NCBI GenBank assembly: GCA_029255685.2
Contig: CM055318.2
Coordinates: forward strand, 15,567,001-15,631,000
DNA: 64,000 nt
Source of the DNA: Silene conica
Lineage: Eukaryota > Streptophyta > Magnoliopsida > Caryophyllales > Caryophyllaceae
Reading direction: 5' to 3'
The translations under genes were made by a program, and so were the position numbers. Shown piece after piece: positions 45,130 to 58,600 of this stretch (the first letter of the stretch is position 1; the number at the start of each line of letters is the position of its first letter). The notes beneath the pieces were generated by a model. That model did not search any database and had not been told where the DNA came from. It saw nothing but the letters and a program-made list of their open reading frames with translations.

Positions 45130-46676
45130 TTGCAAAGTTTAGTGAAAATAATAAGTATAACTATATGTTTACTTTTTTCAATAAAATTAAAAGTTTACAA
45201 ATATTAAATATAAGTTGATTGGCTAAATAAAAGTGTTATTGTACATAAAATTAACATCTCGGATAGTTATGAAAATTGATTAAAGAAAAAAATTAGTGAT
45301 ATAAGTTATACAAAAGAGAATAAATTTTAATAGTTAATATTGTTCCAGATTTCATCTTATTTCTTTTTTACAAACTTTGTCAATCGAATGTATATACATT
45401 AAACTGAACGAAAATTTATACATATGTTAAAACCATAAATTACTCATAAAAATAAAATAAAAAAATACTTTAAAGAAACAATAATTTCTCAAAAAATTCT
45501 AAAACAATAATATTTTTTTTATAAAAGAACAACAATAATCACAGTATTTAAGTAATTTATAATAAAAAAAAATAAGCTAATGAAAGTTGTTAATTATTCC
45601 CCTACTTCCTCATAAATTAGTCAATCAATGAAAGTTGTAAATTTTTCAATCTGACAAATTTGCGATGAATTATCCTAATCCCCAAAAAAACAGATAAATT
45701 AACAATAAGGATTTTTTTCTAAACAACTAATTTTTTTATGATAAAGAACCCTTAAACTCATCCTTATCAATAAACAGATTAATTCACATATGTTAAATTA
45801 AACACCATTGATGATAAACAATAAAAATAATTAATAATATTTTGATTTCGGGATTAAAATAATTACACCCGTCAATATTTCAAAACCTACAATAAAAGCG
45901 TGTATAATATTTTGTATATATATCCCGTAATTTTAAAGATAAACCCGTGCATTTTTTGCACGGGATTAAAACTAGTAAAATTGTAAAAAAAGGTTGGTTA
46001 AATCTTCACCTTCTCAATAACAAGGGACTAACGGATTAAATACCCGATCTTTATACGAATAATCGCTTATAATTGAAGAACTTTAAGGAAGTTGAATATG
46101 GTTAAAGTTTAATCTTTGGAGAAGGTGAAGAGGATGTAGATAGGATTATGTTTGATGATTTTTAGCTATGGTTAGACAAATGGAAAAGTTAGTGCAAAAA
46201 ATATTATAATAATAAAATTGTATTATAAAAATAAATTCCCGATAATTTTTTACAAGTTTATTAATTAATGTGTTTGAATTTTTAGTTAGTAGGCTAGTCT
46301 TATAGATAAAGAGATCTTACATAATAATTTATGTTTAACTAAAATTTTCAATTTGTTTCTCAGTATGCGAGAATGGGTGATCGTGCTAGCTCCCTAAATC
46401 CGCATACAAATTCTCTTTTCATACCGTCATTATCCGTTTTAAGCGTAAGACAGGTCAAATACATACCAAAACATCCCACTTATCACCTAAAAAATGATAA
46501 TTTTTGTCTTTATTAGTATTTACCTATTTTAAACTTAATACGAATAATACCGTATTAACCAAAATTTAGAACAGTTACTGAAATCCGCAAAATAAGAGCT
46601 ACACAAGTATTTCCTAGACATGTGCTCGTGGTTATTCAACTTGGTTGAAGGGGTGTTAATAAGGGGATTTAAAATA
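45130..46676. other. AT-rich intergenic DNA with a Helitron 3' end
   Basis: The only clear feature is a Helitron-type 3' end at 45943-45975: CCCGTGCATTTTTTGCACGGG hairpin arms, then ATTAAAACTAG followed by T. Its 5' end was not located. No coding stretch seen. Confidence 0.55.
45943..45975 (+). mobile_element. Helitron 3' terminus
   Basis: A stem of CCCGTGCA/TGCACGGG with a T-rich loop, followed by ATTAAAACTAG and T. The pattern agrees with the ends at 27771 and 60628. The matching 5' end is uncertain, so only the terminus is annotated. Confidence 0.7.
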
Positions 46677-46935
46677 CTCCCTCCATTCTTTTTATATCAC
46701 CCCATTCCCCCTTTTGAACACTATTTATAATCGAGTATTCAACATCAGTTTTCTCTCAATCCGTTCACGGAAATATATTCATGTGAGATCTTTTTTAATT
46801 TATCTTGATAAGAGGATTAAGAATATCAACATTTTATAATTTTTAGTAGTATGTAGCTAAAGATATAATTGAAACAAAATGAGTATTGACAAACGTGTAT
46901 AAATAAATGGGGTGATATAAAAAGAATGGAGGGAG
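46677..46935. mobile_element. Stowaway MITE
   Basis: 259 bp. Starts CTCCCTCCATTCTTTTTATA and ends with its inverse; the arms match for about 28 bp. TA target duplication (46675-46676, 46936-46937). Non-coding. Confidence 0.93.
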
Positions 46936-48140
46936 TAAAAAAATAAAGATGGGGTAGCGTAAAGCAATGAAGGGACAGAAAAAGCGCGTCAAGTAGTGAA
47001 GTAGTGAAGATATGCGAAGATTTGTCGCAGTGTTTGGTGTCCGCTCCTTTCGGCCAACGGCATCTTCAATGACCTTACTTGCTCTTCATTTCACATTTTG
47101 GATTTCTGGAGAGTGGGAAAGTGCGCTTAGCTCATCCATTTGACTTGTTTGGGTTTCAACTAACAAATTAATCACATTTCCTCAATTTCGCGTCCTCATC
47201 ATTCAATCAACTTTAACTCACTCATAAACCCCATCCATTTACAAACTGGGTTGATCCCAATGATAAAAAATTCACCTTCTGACAATAAAGTTAGGGATTC
47301 GATCTTATTAAGCCCTTAAAGAAACCGGTGGTCTGCTCTAGCCTTGGAATGGGTAGCTGTCCTACCTTTAACCTACATTTTTTTTTTACCAAAAGAATAA
47401 ATAAAAAAAATAAACCCTACCCATTTACATAAAAACTTAACTCCTAGTCTCCTATTATCAAACCTACCCGCATCACAAATTTTCGTTTCTAAAGACTATT
47501 TATTATAAGCTTATAACGTGTTAAATATTGCACTAATTTGTGATGCTTTAGTCACTATTAATGTTGTTTTATCTACTTATATGAATAATACTTAAACTAT
47601 CACAAGTTTGTAATTAATATAACCGTTAAGAGTGACTTATCAATCTAACATATTTAACCGAACCCGACATATGTTATTTTTAACGAGCTTATTACCATTT
47701 TACCAACCCCTTTAATCCATCAAAATACATAATTTCTAACTTTTTTGTTCTACATATTTCAGTTTGGATTGTTTCATTTAATTATTTACGTTTTTTATTT
47801 GTTAACAAGTTATGAGCTTATAAGAGACCGTGTCCTTACATTAAATAACCAAAGCTTTGTCTCTCCACCCCAACCCACACTATCGGCCATAACTGATACC
47901 ACCAACGACTGATCATCGTTGACACCACCAACCACCACTCAAATCCCTACCCACCACTATCACCATCGTGATTACCTCATAACCCCTTACCTCGCTTTTT
48001 TGTGGCCACTTTTAAGGACATTCACTCCGATCAACCCCACCTCATCCCACCTCCGCCAAGCCAACTACTTTCATCTAACCCTCATTGACCTTAATCTTTA
48101 AAACCCTATTTTAGTGACGAAGTAGAGCTAGACTAAGGTG
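46936..48140. other. Intergenic DNA, nothing recognised
   Basis: AT-rich with short Pro/Thr/His-rich open stretches of no recognised content and no clear repeat border. Confidence 0.5.
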
Positions 48141-48540
48141 CAATGTTGTCAGGATCGGGATCCTAGTTTGGATCAAAGAGGGGTGGTAGGATCAGACCGC
48201 AAGATCAAATAGTAGAATCGTAAGATCCTACAAATAGCTTGGATAAAGATGTTTATGCATACAATTTGGTGTAATTTGTGATGTATAATGGCAAAAGTTT
48301 ATTTAATGACATGAAAGTTTTAATAATCATATCAAGTTATCAACATATTACAACCAATTCACAAGTTTGTAACAAAAATAAACATTTTACGATCCAAAAC
48401 GATCCTACCATCGATCCTACTTGATCCTGACCGATCCTGTATCGATCCTACCAGCAAACTGATCCTATGATGATTTGAATTGTTTTCCACCTTTTTGGAT
48501 CGTAGGTCCTACGATCTGGATCGCGATTTTAACAACAATG
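48141..48540. mobile_element. hAT MITE with perfect 8-bp target duplication
   Basis: 400 bp. Ends are CAATGTTGTCAGGATC and the inverse of CATTGTTGTTAAAATC, the standard hAT MITE type. CTAAGGTG is duplicated exactly on both sides (48133-48140, 48541-48548). Many GATCCTA/TAGGATC subterminal motifs. Non-coding. Confidence 0.92.
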
Positions 48541-49639
48541 CTAAGGTGGAGGTTGTGAGATAACAAGATATGAGCTGGTTTGCAGAACCCTCGAATTCGG
48601 CTCTATCTAAGCTCCAGTTGAGTTTGGCTAAATATAAGCCAAGTCCGAGCTCAACAAGGCTCGGAAGCTCGCCTGGGATCGTTTATAATCGTTTTTTACA
48701 TAATTTTTATATTGTAATATTAGTTTTATTTCACATTATACAAGTATATATAATCGTTTCAAACTCAAGCCGAACTAAAACTTTAATTTTATAGGCTAAA
48801 CAAGCTCTATGCCGAGCCTAAGCACTAGCCCACCCGATTTCTAGCTCAGATCTCAGCTAGTTTAAAGCCATAGGCTTGACATGGTGGGGGTAATGGTCAA
48901 GTAAAAAATTCAAGGTGTTGAGAACGGTTGCTGTTAATGGTGGACTAGTGATAGGTAGATAGCCACTCGTTTGTGACGGATTTAGTCCGTCACAATGAGA
49001 ATTTGTGGGTAGATAAAGGTAGGACTTAGGAGGATGGAAAGCAGGGCATAGTAAAGAGTAAATATGACGAATTACAATATAATCCCACTTATTCTTATTT
49101 CTCCGAAAATTGTGTAAAAAATAAACGTCAACAGCTCAACAAGATTGGAAAAAATATAACCATAAAATACATTCTCTCAAATATAATGAGTAATTTGTCT
49201 CATTTTCAAAACCGATTAGGTTTTAGTGATAAGCAGGTACCAACGAGCAAGCCAACTCAGCCCAATCCATATATGGCTCATTTAAAAACTGTGTTATTCA
49301 TGTTGAAATATATCAACCTCTACCCAACCCGAATATCTCATATTGTGGCATTTGAATTCCGGTACTCAAATGAGTCGCAACGTCTTAACTCCAACATGTT
49401 ACCTACAACTACAAGTAGAGCGTATTTTCATTGTGACCAATGATTTTTCAGATCTACTATTTGACTTCTCTCATAAGTCATAATACTCTACTAGCTTTGC
49501 CCAATTACTCACTTTCCTTACTCTTGGATGAATTCTTACATTTTTCATGTTTTACAAGGTATTTGTCATTATTTAGGTACATGATCGAATCATACAAAGG
49601 AACCAGTATATACACACAACTTTCGCACAACCTGTCGTC
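48541..49639. other. Intergenic DNA downstream of NAGLU
   Basis: 48590-48860 has GGCTCGGA/CCGAGC motifs like the hAT MITE at 29254, probably a degenerate relative. A TTTGTGACGGATTTAGTCCG fragment lies near 48970. The NAGLU 3' UTR must lie in the right-hand part. Confidence 0.5.
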
Positions 49640-52600
49640 TTATATGAGCTCCTTGCTGAAGTATTTCTTGTACAATTTCGTTGCTACAGAGAGTGCGTCG
49701 CCCTGAGCCCTGATAGGGTAGGGATTTGTCGCAGCTTGCCATTCGTTTGAATAGGATATCCATTCCTTTCTCCAATCCTCCAACTTGAAGGCCCCGTTCT
49801 CACTCAACGCTTTTCGTAGATGCTCAAAATAGGTGGCAGCACGCGGTAGATAGTAATCTTCTAATAGTCCACTCCAGAACTTGTTTGCTACATCCCGGTT
49901 ACAGAAAGAGGTGAATTAGAAGTCACAATAAAAGCATAATATATGCCAAAAATTAGGAGATGACATTGTTACCATAGTCATGGAGCTTGCTTTGATTGGT
50001 TGTTGATGTGTCGAACCACATTGTGATTTGAGTTCTCGCATTCCACTCATACTGAACCAAATAACCGAACTGTTAATTTTCAAGCATTAATAAGCATTTG
50101 AAAAAAAAAACAAGAATCTGACCTGCCGCATATCCTGGGGGTTGGAAGCCAAGCGTTTCGCGCTTTCAAGCCAAGTTCCAAGCAGAAAATTATCATCACA
50201 ACCAAGTAGCTCGTCAACGTCTTTGATGAGTTGAATAAACTTCTGGCTGTGGTCATCTAAAGCTCTTAGGTCTTTGTGCTGATAAGCATTCACTGCTTTC
50301 AGGTACACCTCATTTGCCAGCTTTGAGAGTGCTTGCCGGGTCAAGTCCACCAAATCATACCTGTTTCAACAAGTCAAGTTACATGTGCAAGTAGGACAAT
50401 AGGTGCATTATGGTCGAGTAAGTTCTGCAGTAAACTTGGAAATCTGTACATCAATGCTGTGCAGCACAATTTCAACTATCCCGTGAGCGAAACACAGAAA
50501 GTTCATTCACCAACGGTTACAACCAGCATGGTGGTATCATGCCATCTCTTGGGATTCAAGGATATTATTTGTTCTTTTTAATAGAGAAGTAAGCGAATCA
50601 AACATTTACCCACTAATGGAAGAAACTAAACAAAGACCAGTACAGTGATTTGAGGAACATTAAGCAAATCAAGAGGGGGCTGGAGGGAGGCTGGTACGTA
50701 CCTAAAAGGTAGGCTTCCAGAAAGATGCTTTCCCGCATCAATAAATAAACTTAAAGCTTGGATGACTTGCTCGGTAGGATACCACAAATGTGGCTTTGGC
50801 AAGGAAGTCTCTGACTTGCGCAAACCTCCCCTCAAGCTCCTATGAAAGACGAGATGATGTTCTTGATGTTTTCTAGCTACATCCAAGGTGGGGTCCCAGT
50901 CTGGAAACTCAACAATGTAATCCTTGTTGTGATCCTAGACAAGAACAGAGAGATGAGGAACAAATCTGAACGATCAAAGTGATTACTATTCACCTCGCAA
51001 TAAAAATTGTCACCAGATAAGAGCAGGTAAAAACGAGAGGCGGTAGTCTGGTAGCTTGTCAAAGCAAAGTAAGGAAAATAATACATCCAAGATCAGTAAA
51101 CTCATGTGAACAGAAAACCAAATGGGACAAATACTATCAAGAGACAATGAAGAGCTTACAGCAATCCCATCTGTGCAGTTGTATATTGTGTGGTAAAGAA
51201 TTTCCCAAGCTGTCTCTAGTTGTTGAATAGCTTTACCATAGCGCCTGCGGGAATATACCTTAATCCACTCCTTTTAAGAAAATGACCAATTACTTTGGTC
51301 AGCTAAGAGCATAATGATGACCAAGTAATCATAAAGACCCACCAGTAAGAAGCAGTAGATTGTGAGAGAGAAAACATTGGAACTAAAACTAACAATCCTT
51401 TAATTTTACAAATTTTTTGATTGAACCATCTTAAGCAGAAACTATCCTGATTACAACTAATCAACCCTTTGTTCGGATGAATGGTTTTGGAGGGCAAGGA
51501 TCAAAGGGAGGGGGTCAAGGAACAAAATCCCGGCTTTGGATAGTTGTATTGTAAGGAAATGGAGGAAAGCTAAGGGAGATGAACGGGCACAATCGCACCG
51601 GGCAAATTAAAATCCTTCTAACATAGGACCGATTTGGAAGGAGAGCACAAAGCTCCCTTCCCCCCCACCCTTTTCATCCTATTCCTACTATATTATCCAA
51701 AGAACCCCCAAATCTCAAGCCATTAAACAAAAGACAACAGCAAAAGATATATAGTTAAGGAAGTTGCATATGCTGTAACAATATATACCTACCGTGGGTT
51801 GGACTTTTTCACTTCGATATGCCATCTCAGACATGAGCTCATAAACAACTGGATTGTGCTCTATTCCTTCCATGCACATGCCTACACCAATCTACAAGAG
51901 AATAAAAAAAGGTAACTGATGTATGAATATCAGGAAAATTATTTTGAGCGCATTAACCAAAACATTTGCAGTTTCTTAAGCATACCATTGTTGAATTTTG
52001 ACTAATTCGGGCGTCAATCGGACCTGACGATATTGAGTCTAGCACCCCATACATTTCAATATTTCCTCCAAAGTTGTGAAGCATGCACCTGATTTCATAT
52101 TAGTTGCTGATAAAACTGACCAGCCAAAATCTTGTCAGGATGAACATCTCATCAAGTCCCGAGCTTAAATTAAAAAAGGATCAATTACCAGACATAAGGA
52201 GTGCCGTAGAATTGAGAGGATGTTTTCCATACAGGTTTCACATCAGCAAAAAGATCAAGAACTATCATCTTTCCATAGGGAACAGAGTGAAGAAGTGCCT
52301 AAGATTGTAATAACAAGGCATCAGTTGTGCTTAATTTGGTTGACAGCCATGTATAAACTGTTGTATTTTTATATACAAATATGCAACACACAAGGCACGA
52401 AAAATTAATGGAAATGAAACGATACAAAAGACGGTTTACAACACCCAATCGAATCACGCTAAACATGCTTTCCTTAGAGTATTTCGACCCTATAGCCTTT
52501 GGGTTGCATGAAATCTCTGTAGGATAAGACGATTCTTTTGTCTTAAGGCAAGAACAAAGAACGAAAATACAATAAGAGTTTTTATTTTACTTTGTAAAGA

Positions 52601-55600
52601 CAAAATCTGAAATTTTGAGTGTAATCAATGATTATTTCTCACACTCCTTATATATAATCAATGGATAAGTATGTATGGTTTCATACCAAAACCAACATAC
52701 TACAAACCACCGCCAATCTCATTAGCATTCATGTTTGTAATATATTCTAAGAATCAAATACTTAACCCCGAGTATCTAAACCCGATAGGGGACGTAGAAT
52801 TCTCCCTTAAACACATGATAAACACACTTATCATTACTTTATCCACTATAATCATGAACTCGAAATATGATTATATGAGTGTACACTCCGTACTCCTCGA
52901 CTCAATTTATATATATTCCGAGCTCAAATCGATTTTGACACGAAAACTCGAATACGCTTAAATGTCTTTGTTTGGATTGAGAGAATTGGAGAGAAAGGGA
53001 GGGGAGGGAAATGGAGGGATTTATTTTCCTTTGTTTGGATACAATTTATGGAGGGAAGGAAATGAGGGGGGAAGGAAACGGGGGAATGTAATTTCTCTCC
53101 TTTAGAACAAACAAAAATCTTTCCAAGGGAGGCAAAATTTGGAGAGAAAACTTCATTTGAATCTTCATTTAATTATGCAAGTCATATTTTCTTGGATAAT
53201 CTCACCCCATTATACCATCCCCTTCCTTCCTCCCCATCCATTTCAACCTAGAGTGCAAAACCACACATCAGGAAAGTATATATGAGCACTAAGGCCTAAG
53301 GGTGTGTTTGGATAGCAAAAAAGTAAGGAAAGGGAGGGGAGGGGAAGGAGGGAAAGGAAACGAAGAAAAGAGGAGGGGAGGGGTAACGGAAGAGGTGATT
53401 TTCTTTCCAAATCTTGCCTTTGTTGGAGAGAAAATAAATTGGCTTAGAGGACGGAAATGAAGGGATCCAATTTCCCTTCCCTCCAAATCCCTCCACCTCC
53501 ATTTTGCCAACCAAACAATGGATTTCCCTTCCCTTCAAATCACTCCCCTCCCTTTCCTTCCAAATCCTTCAATCCAAACACACCTTAAATGTGCCAAATG
53601 AGAATTACAAAAGAGTTAGGAACATACTTCCATTTGAGGTGGCTTCCAAAATTTAGAATCCGTGTAAAAGAGCCAACCCTGCAATTAGCAAACAATTGAA
53701 AACAGTTAATTGGCAATACAACATTTTTTCACTGCTCTCACAAAAATTAATTTCAGATGATGACCAAATTTCAATACTTATACATCAGCTTGATTTATTC
53801 AACAAATGAACAAGTAATGGCAAGAAACTTTTTCTCACACAAACCTAATCCAAATCCTGCATCATAGTTCGCAGTAATTCAGGAAATTACGTTCTTTTAA
53901 TCAAAATGGTAATCAAACCTTTTGCCAAAACTCAGTATTTCAGTAGGTAACTAATCAATTGCTTTTCAATTATGTGATAAAGAAAGACGGAAGCTAATAA
54001 AGGGAGTATACTTGCATAAGCCACACAGCATTTTTATTGCCTTTTGTCATTGCTTCATAGACAGCGGCTCCAAGTGAAGAGATGTAAGAAGGATCATCAG
54101 TGGGAGGAGTGTTCTCATTAAATGTATCACTGTCCAGGAAAGATACAAACCAATTGTAAAATGTCAAAGGATACATGGCAAAACAGTTTGTTAATAAGCT
54201 TTTTAGAATCATCCGATCAGGACTTCCAGGGGTTCTTTCAATGTTTATTTGCATACAAATTACAACGCACAAAAAGAATCATTATTTTAAAAAGCCTTAT
54301 AGGTCCCCCAAGATGAAAGAAACAACTAGCTTCGAAATATTAGAAGTTTAGGTAACACTGACAAAAAGGTTGCGGAGTTGCAGCTAAAACAGAGAGAATA
54401 TTAAAGGACAAGATGAACTCCTAATTAAGTTTATATACATGAAACATACTCCTCTATGGCCATACTGTGACTTACAAAATGTAAATGTCCAATTACCAGT
54501 TGTATATATCAGTGACATCTCCGTACTCTGCAGATGACACATACGACGCAAGGTCAGTGTTCCATGGAAGTTGAAAACGATGAATGAAACTAAATATAAG
54601 GACTAGCAAAACATTTTTGTTTGCAGAGATTGTGGATATTTATTTAATCTATACATTCCAAAACACATAATTTTTTTTAAGGGAAAGTCATCAACTATGT
54701 TGTGAACTTTCAGCGACCCAAATATAAGACACTGATGACAAATCAAATGAGACGTTACACCGTGCACTTATGTGAAAGCGCAAGACATAAGAGGCGCAAA
54801 CTTATTGCTGCAAACACTTATGTCTCCTACACCACTAACGAAAAAGCCTCAACTGAGGTATCGTGATTATGGTATGGTGTGTACAGCGTAGCGGCTTTTC
54901 CTGACAAAATATATTTTTGAGGACTATTAATACCACGCCATTTTTCAGATAAACTATGGATTGATTGGATCTCACTCGATCTTCAGAGCTGAACACGATG
55001 TGATGTTCAGCTCCATGTATGCTTTACGCTATAGACTCTTGTAAATTAAAACAGAAACCATGATAGCATAATGCTTACCTTGAATTTGCTTCTTGATAAA
55101 GGCCTCACCAAGCTTAACAAATAAAGAATCAGATGGGTCTAAAAGAAAAGTACAGCACCACCTGGGATCACCACTGACAGTATTCCTGGTGGATAAAAAG
55201 AGAGGTTAAACATCCAGACTTATAATTCCATGCAACCATGAACAGGTTCTTTAAGCTAAGAGAGTCGAAGAAGTTCTTCAGAGATGTTATGGGTAACACA
55301 ACCACTAGACAATATAGAGGGATAGCTATAAAGGGGCATTGTTACGGTCAGCCAGGCATCAGAAGTAGATAAATATGTTAATAAGCAGCCAGCAAAGTTA
55401 AGACAAAAGATTAGATAGAAGAAACAACAGAAAAACAAACACGTAAATACCAGTTTCCCAGCCTGGTTATGTTTGATGAAGGAAAAACTTTTCTCAGTGC
55501 AGCAGGTACATTCCCAGAAAAAGAAGGTAAGACTGGACAAATTCATATTTCAACAAATTAATCTGAGTATATATCTTCGAATATAGTACTGACGATAGGA

Positions 55601-58600
55601 GAAGATGATTTCCCTAAAAACAATCCAGTTTTCTTGAAATTAATGTTGTTAGGAATGCTAAAACTTGGGTATAACAGCTTTGTCGCTGCTTATGGTAAAG
55701 CGAGCTTAGTGGTTTACGGTTTACCCTATTATTCCTATCACAAAAATACGGAATTAAATACCTGGAGTCATGCCTAGTTCCAGCATACGGTTTAATATCT
55801 GCTTCTGTAAGGCCAATTGTTGATACAACCAATTTTGTGATAAGGGTCCACCCCACCTGTTACATGATAGCCGATCAGCTGTAAGAGATCAATCTAATAA
55901 AGCATGTCACGTTGTCACCTCCACCTCGGAACTTCAGCATCAGGAGATTGCAATGAGAAGACATTGCTAGAAGAAGATAATAACTCCTATTCACTTAAAT
56001 TCGCTACACTTGCTTCTGACACAATGTTTTAGGAGAAGAAAATATGTGAGCTAAAATGGATATGCAATTCATCTGAAATGTTCCCTTTGTTTGGATACAA
56101 AAAACAAAGGTAAAGGGAGGAAAGGGGAGTAACAAGGCTATCCAAAACCCTACAAAAAGGAAAGAAGAGCGATATCAATGGAAATGTTACAGTCCACTCA
56201 GAAGAAACATAGAGATAATTTGAGTTATCATTCTCAACTAATTATACTCCCTATTTATCTTGAGCAGTATAGCACTAGAAGCCGGAAATTTTCAGGTAAG
56301 ACGCTAATCATTAATATGAACTAACCCATGTAAGTTCCCCATGCGTGCCCATGCGAGAAAGGCAGGTCCACCGAAGAAATCATTCAGCTCTTCTTTACTA
56401 ACACCGAAATCCTGCAGCCAGGACAGGCAAACGACTAAACAAACCAGTTACATTTAATAAGCCCATGTACACAGCATACTTTTCGGCACATAGACAGACT
56501 GATTGACACAGTCAAAAATAACATGCTGAATAAATATTTGAAATCAGATAAAGAAAGACTCACTGCAAATACTTTCTGCCAAATAGCTTCTTGGCCAGTA
56601 AAAGCTAAAGGCAAGTTAATTCCTTGAAGTGCCATCCAATCAATCTCTTTCTCCCATCTTTCCCAGTCCCACCAAACATATGAATCTGCATATGCATAAT
56701 GACATTTACCACACCAGTATACAGCCTAAGTTGATGCTACATTGAAAATAACTGAAGTATTTTCAAGCATAAATTGAAGCAACAAAAAAAAAAAGTGCAA
56801 CATATTGGCTAGAAAGTAATCAACAAGATGTCGTATTCACACAACGGTAAAGTTGCAAAGATAAATTAAAATATACGATAATGAGACATTTAGCATCGGA
56901 CATAAGATGGAAGGAACATTGTTAAAAAAGAATCTAAAACAAAAAGAATTTGAATAACACGATAGAAACTACTATGACTGGAAGTTAATTGCAACGAAAA
57001 ACAGAAATGAAATCAACATTCGACAGGAAAAAATATAACTCACAGCTTGATGTGACAACATTTTGATAGTAATTCCATGGCACTGGACGTTTAAAAATCA
57101 AGCCCCCATCTTTTATGGCTGGAAGGAATCCCAGCTTAGGGATAGAAGCTATCTGAATGCCTCCGGTCTTCTCCCATGAGATATGTGCACCACAAGAATA
57201 TTTCAGGTACCAGTGAAGGCCGGAAGCTATTTCCACTGCTGTGGTCCCTTTTATCCTAGAAAAGAAAAAAAATATCTTCATAGAACTGCTTTCCCTTTAG
57301 GCAAATTATAATGAAGCCTATGTTGATGAAGATCAAATATGCATTCAATGTAGGGAAACCAGAAACCACAAACATTACATTCAGCAGACCTATCTTGTAC
57401 AATGACATACATCACCATTAGAAAGAAACAGGAATGCATTAGGTGTATCACATGTGATATCTGGCTATCTTCAACGCCGACAATAACACACTAAGAATTG
57501 TGTAAATCCAAAGCAATGATCATTGACATAAATCTCACCCACCTATGGTGAGGTAGAATAGGTTGGATGCACCCAATCGTATATCTAATGAGATAATTTA
57601 CATAGGACTGAAATTGGAAATTCTATGGAAAATTCATCAGCCGACAGCTACTTCATAATATAAAAAACATGCAGGGTTTTGTGATCCATCTTTATCAATA
57701 CATTGCATCATATTACAAAGCCACAAATTATGCGTTTTTGGCTCCGTTCAGAAAATAGAACATCAGTCAGACTTATATCAAGAAGGAAATCAGCATCAGT
57801 TGATAAGAAAGATCTACAGGATAAGAGCAGATGTTTTACTAACACTATCTGTGGCCCCCTCAGAGTTGATTTGTTGTAATTTTCAATCCAGAAACAGCTC
57901 TGCCCGCCACAAACATTCTGGATTTTGAAATGAGATAGGTTAGTAAATGTAGATACTCCCACAAGCTCGGCTGCATAAAATATTATTTTTCATGAACTTT
58001 GACACAGGCATACTTGTATAAAATATTATTTTCATGAACTTTGACCCGGACATACTTGTCTTAGTACGTTCACCCCACAGGCCCACAGGCATAAAAAAGG
58101 CGACAGCAAGGAAAAAACTAAATCCAAGCCTACAGATGATCAAAATGGAGAAAAAGATCGAGTAATTTACTAGTATCATGAAGTTCTCTATAGTAAAAAA
58201 ATAAAATAAAACTTTCCAACCATTTCCATCACTTGATGCTTTTTCACATGAAATCGGTATAGCATTTCAATCAATAAGGCTAAAGTAAATCATCACAATT
58301 GCCCATTTATGACAATGTTTCAGACATAACTATGGTTCAACAAGAAATATTCGCCATTGTTTTAACTTCAATCTTTTAGCAGCAGAATTTGGCATGCAAA
58401 ATATTAATCAAGCACTCTAACAGTCTAACCATTTTCAGTTCGAAATGGAAGTACAAAAACTAAGGACTCAATCACTCAATGATGGGCGAAAATGCATCAC
58501 GAAGCTGCAGAATATATATACCCGTGTTATTGAACTATTGTCTACTGATATACTAGCACATAAAGTCGGAAACCCAGTTTATCCAAGACAGCTTCTAAAG

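Noticed and set aside
47919-48101. 60-codon His/Thr/Pro-rich frame
   Set aside because: Low-complexity, no homology, no leader or splice signals.
49440-49706. 88-codon plus-strand frame with hydrophobic stretches
   Set aside because: Overlaps the NAGLU stop region in antisense; no family resemblance.
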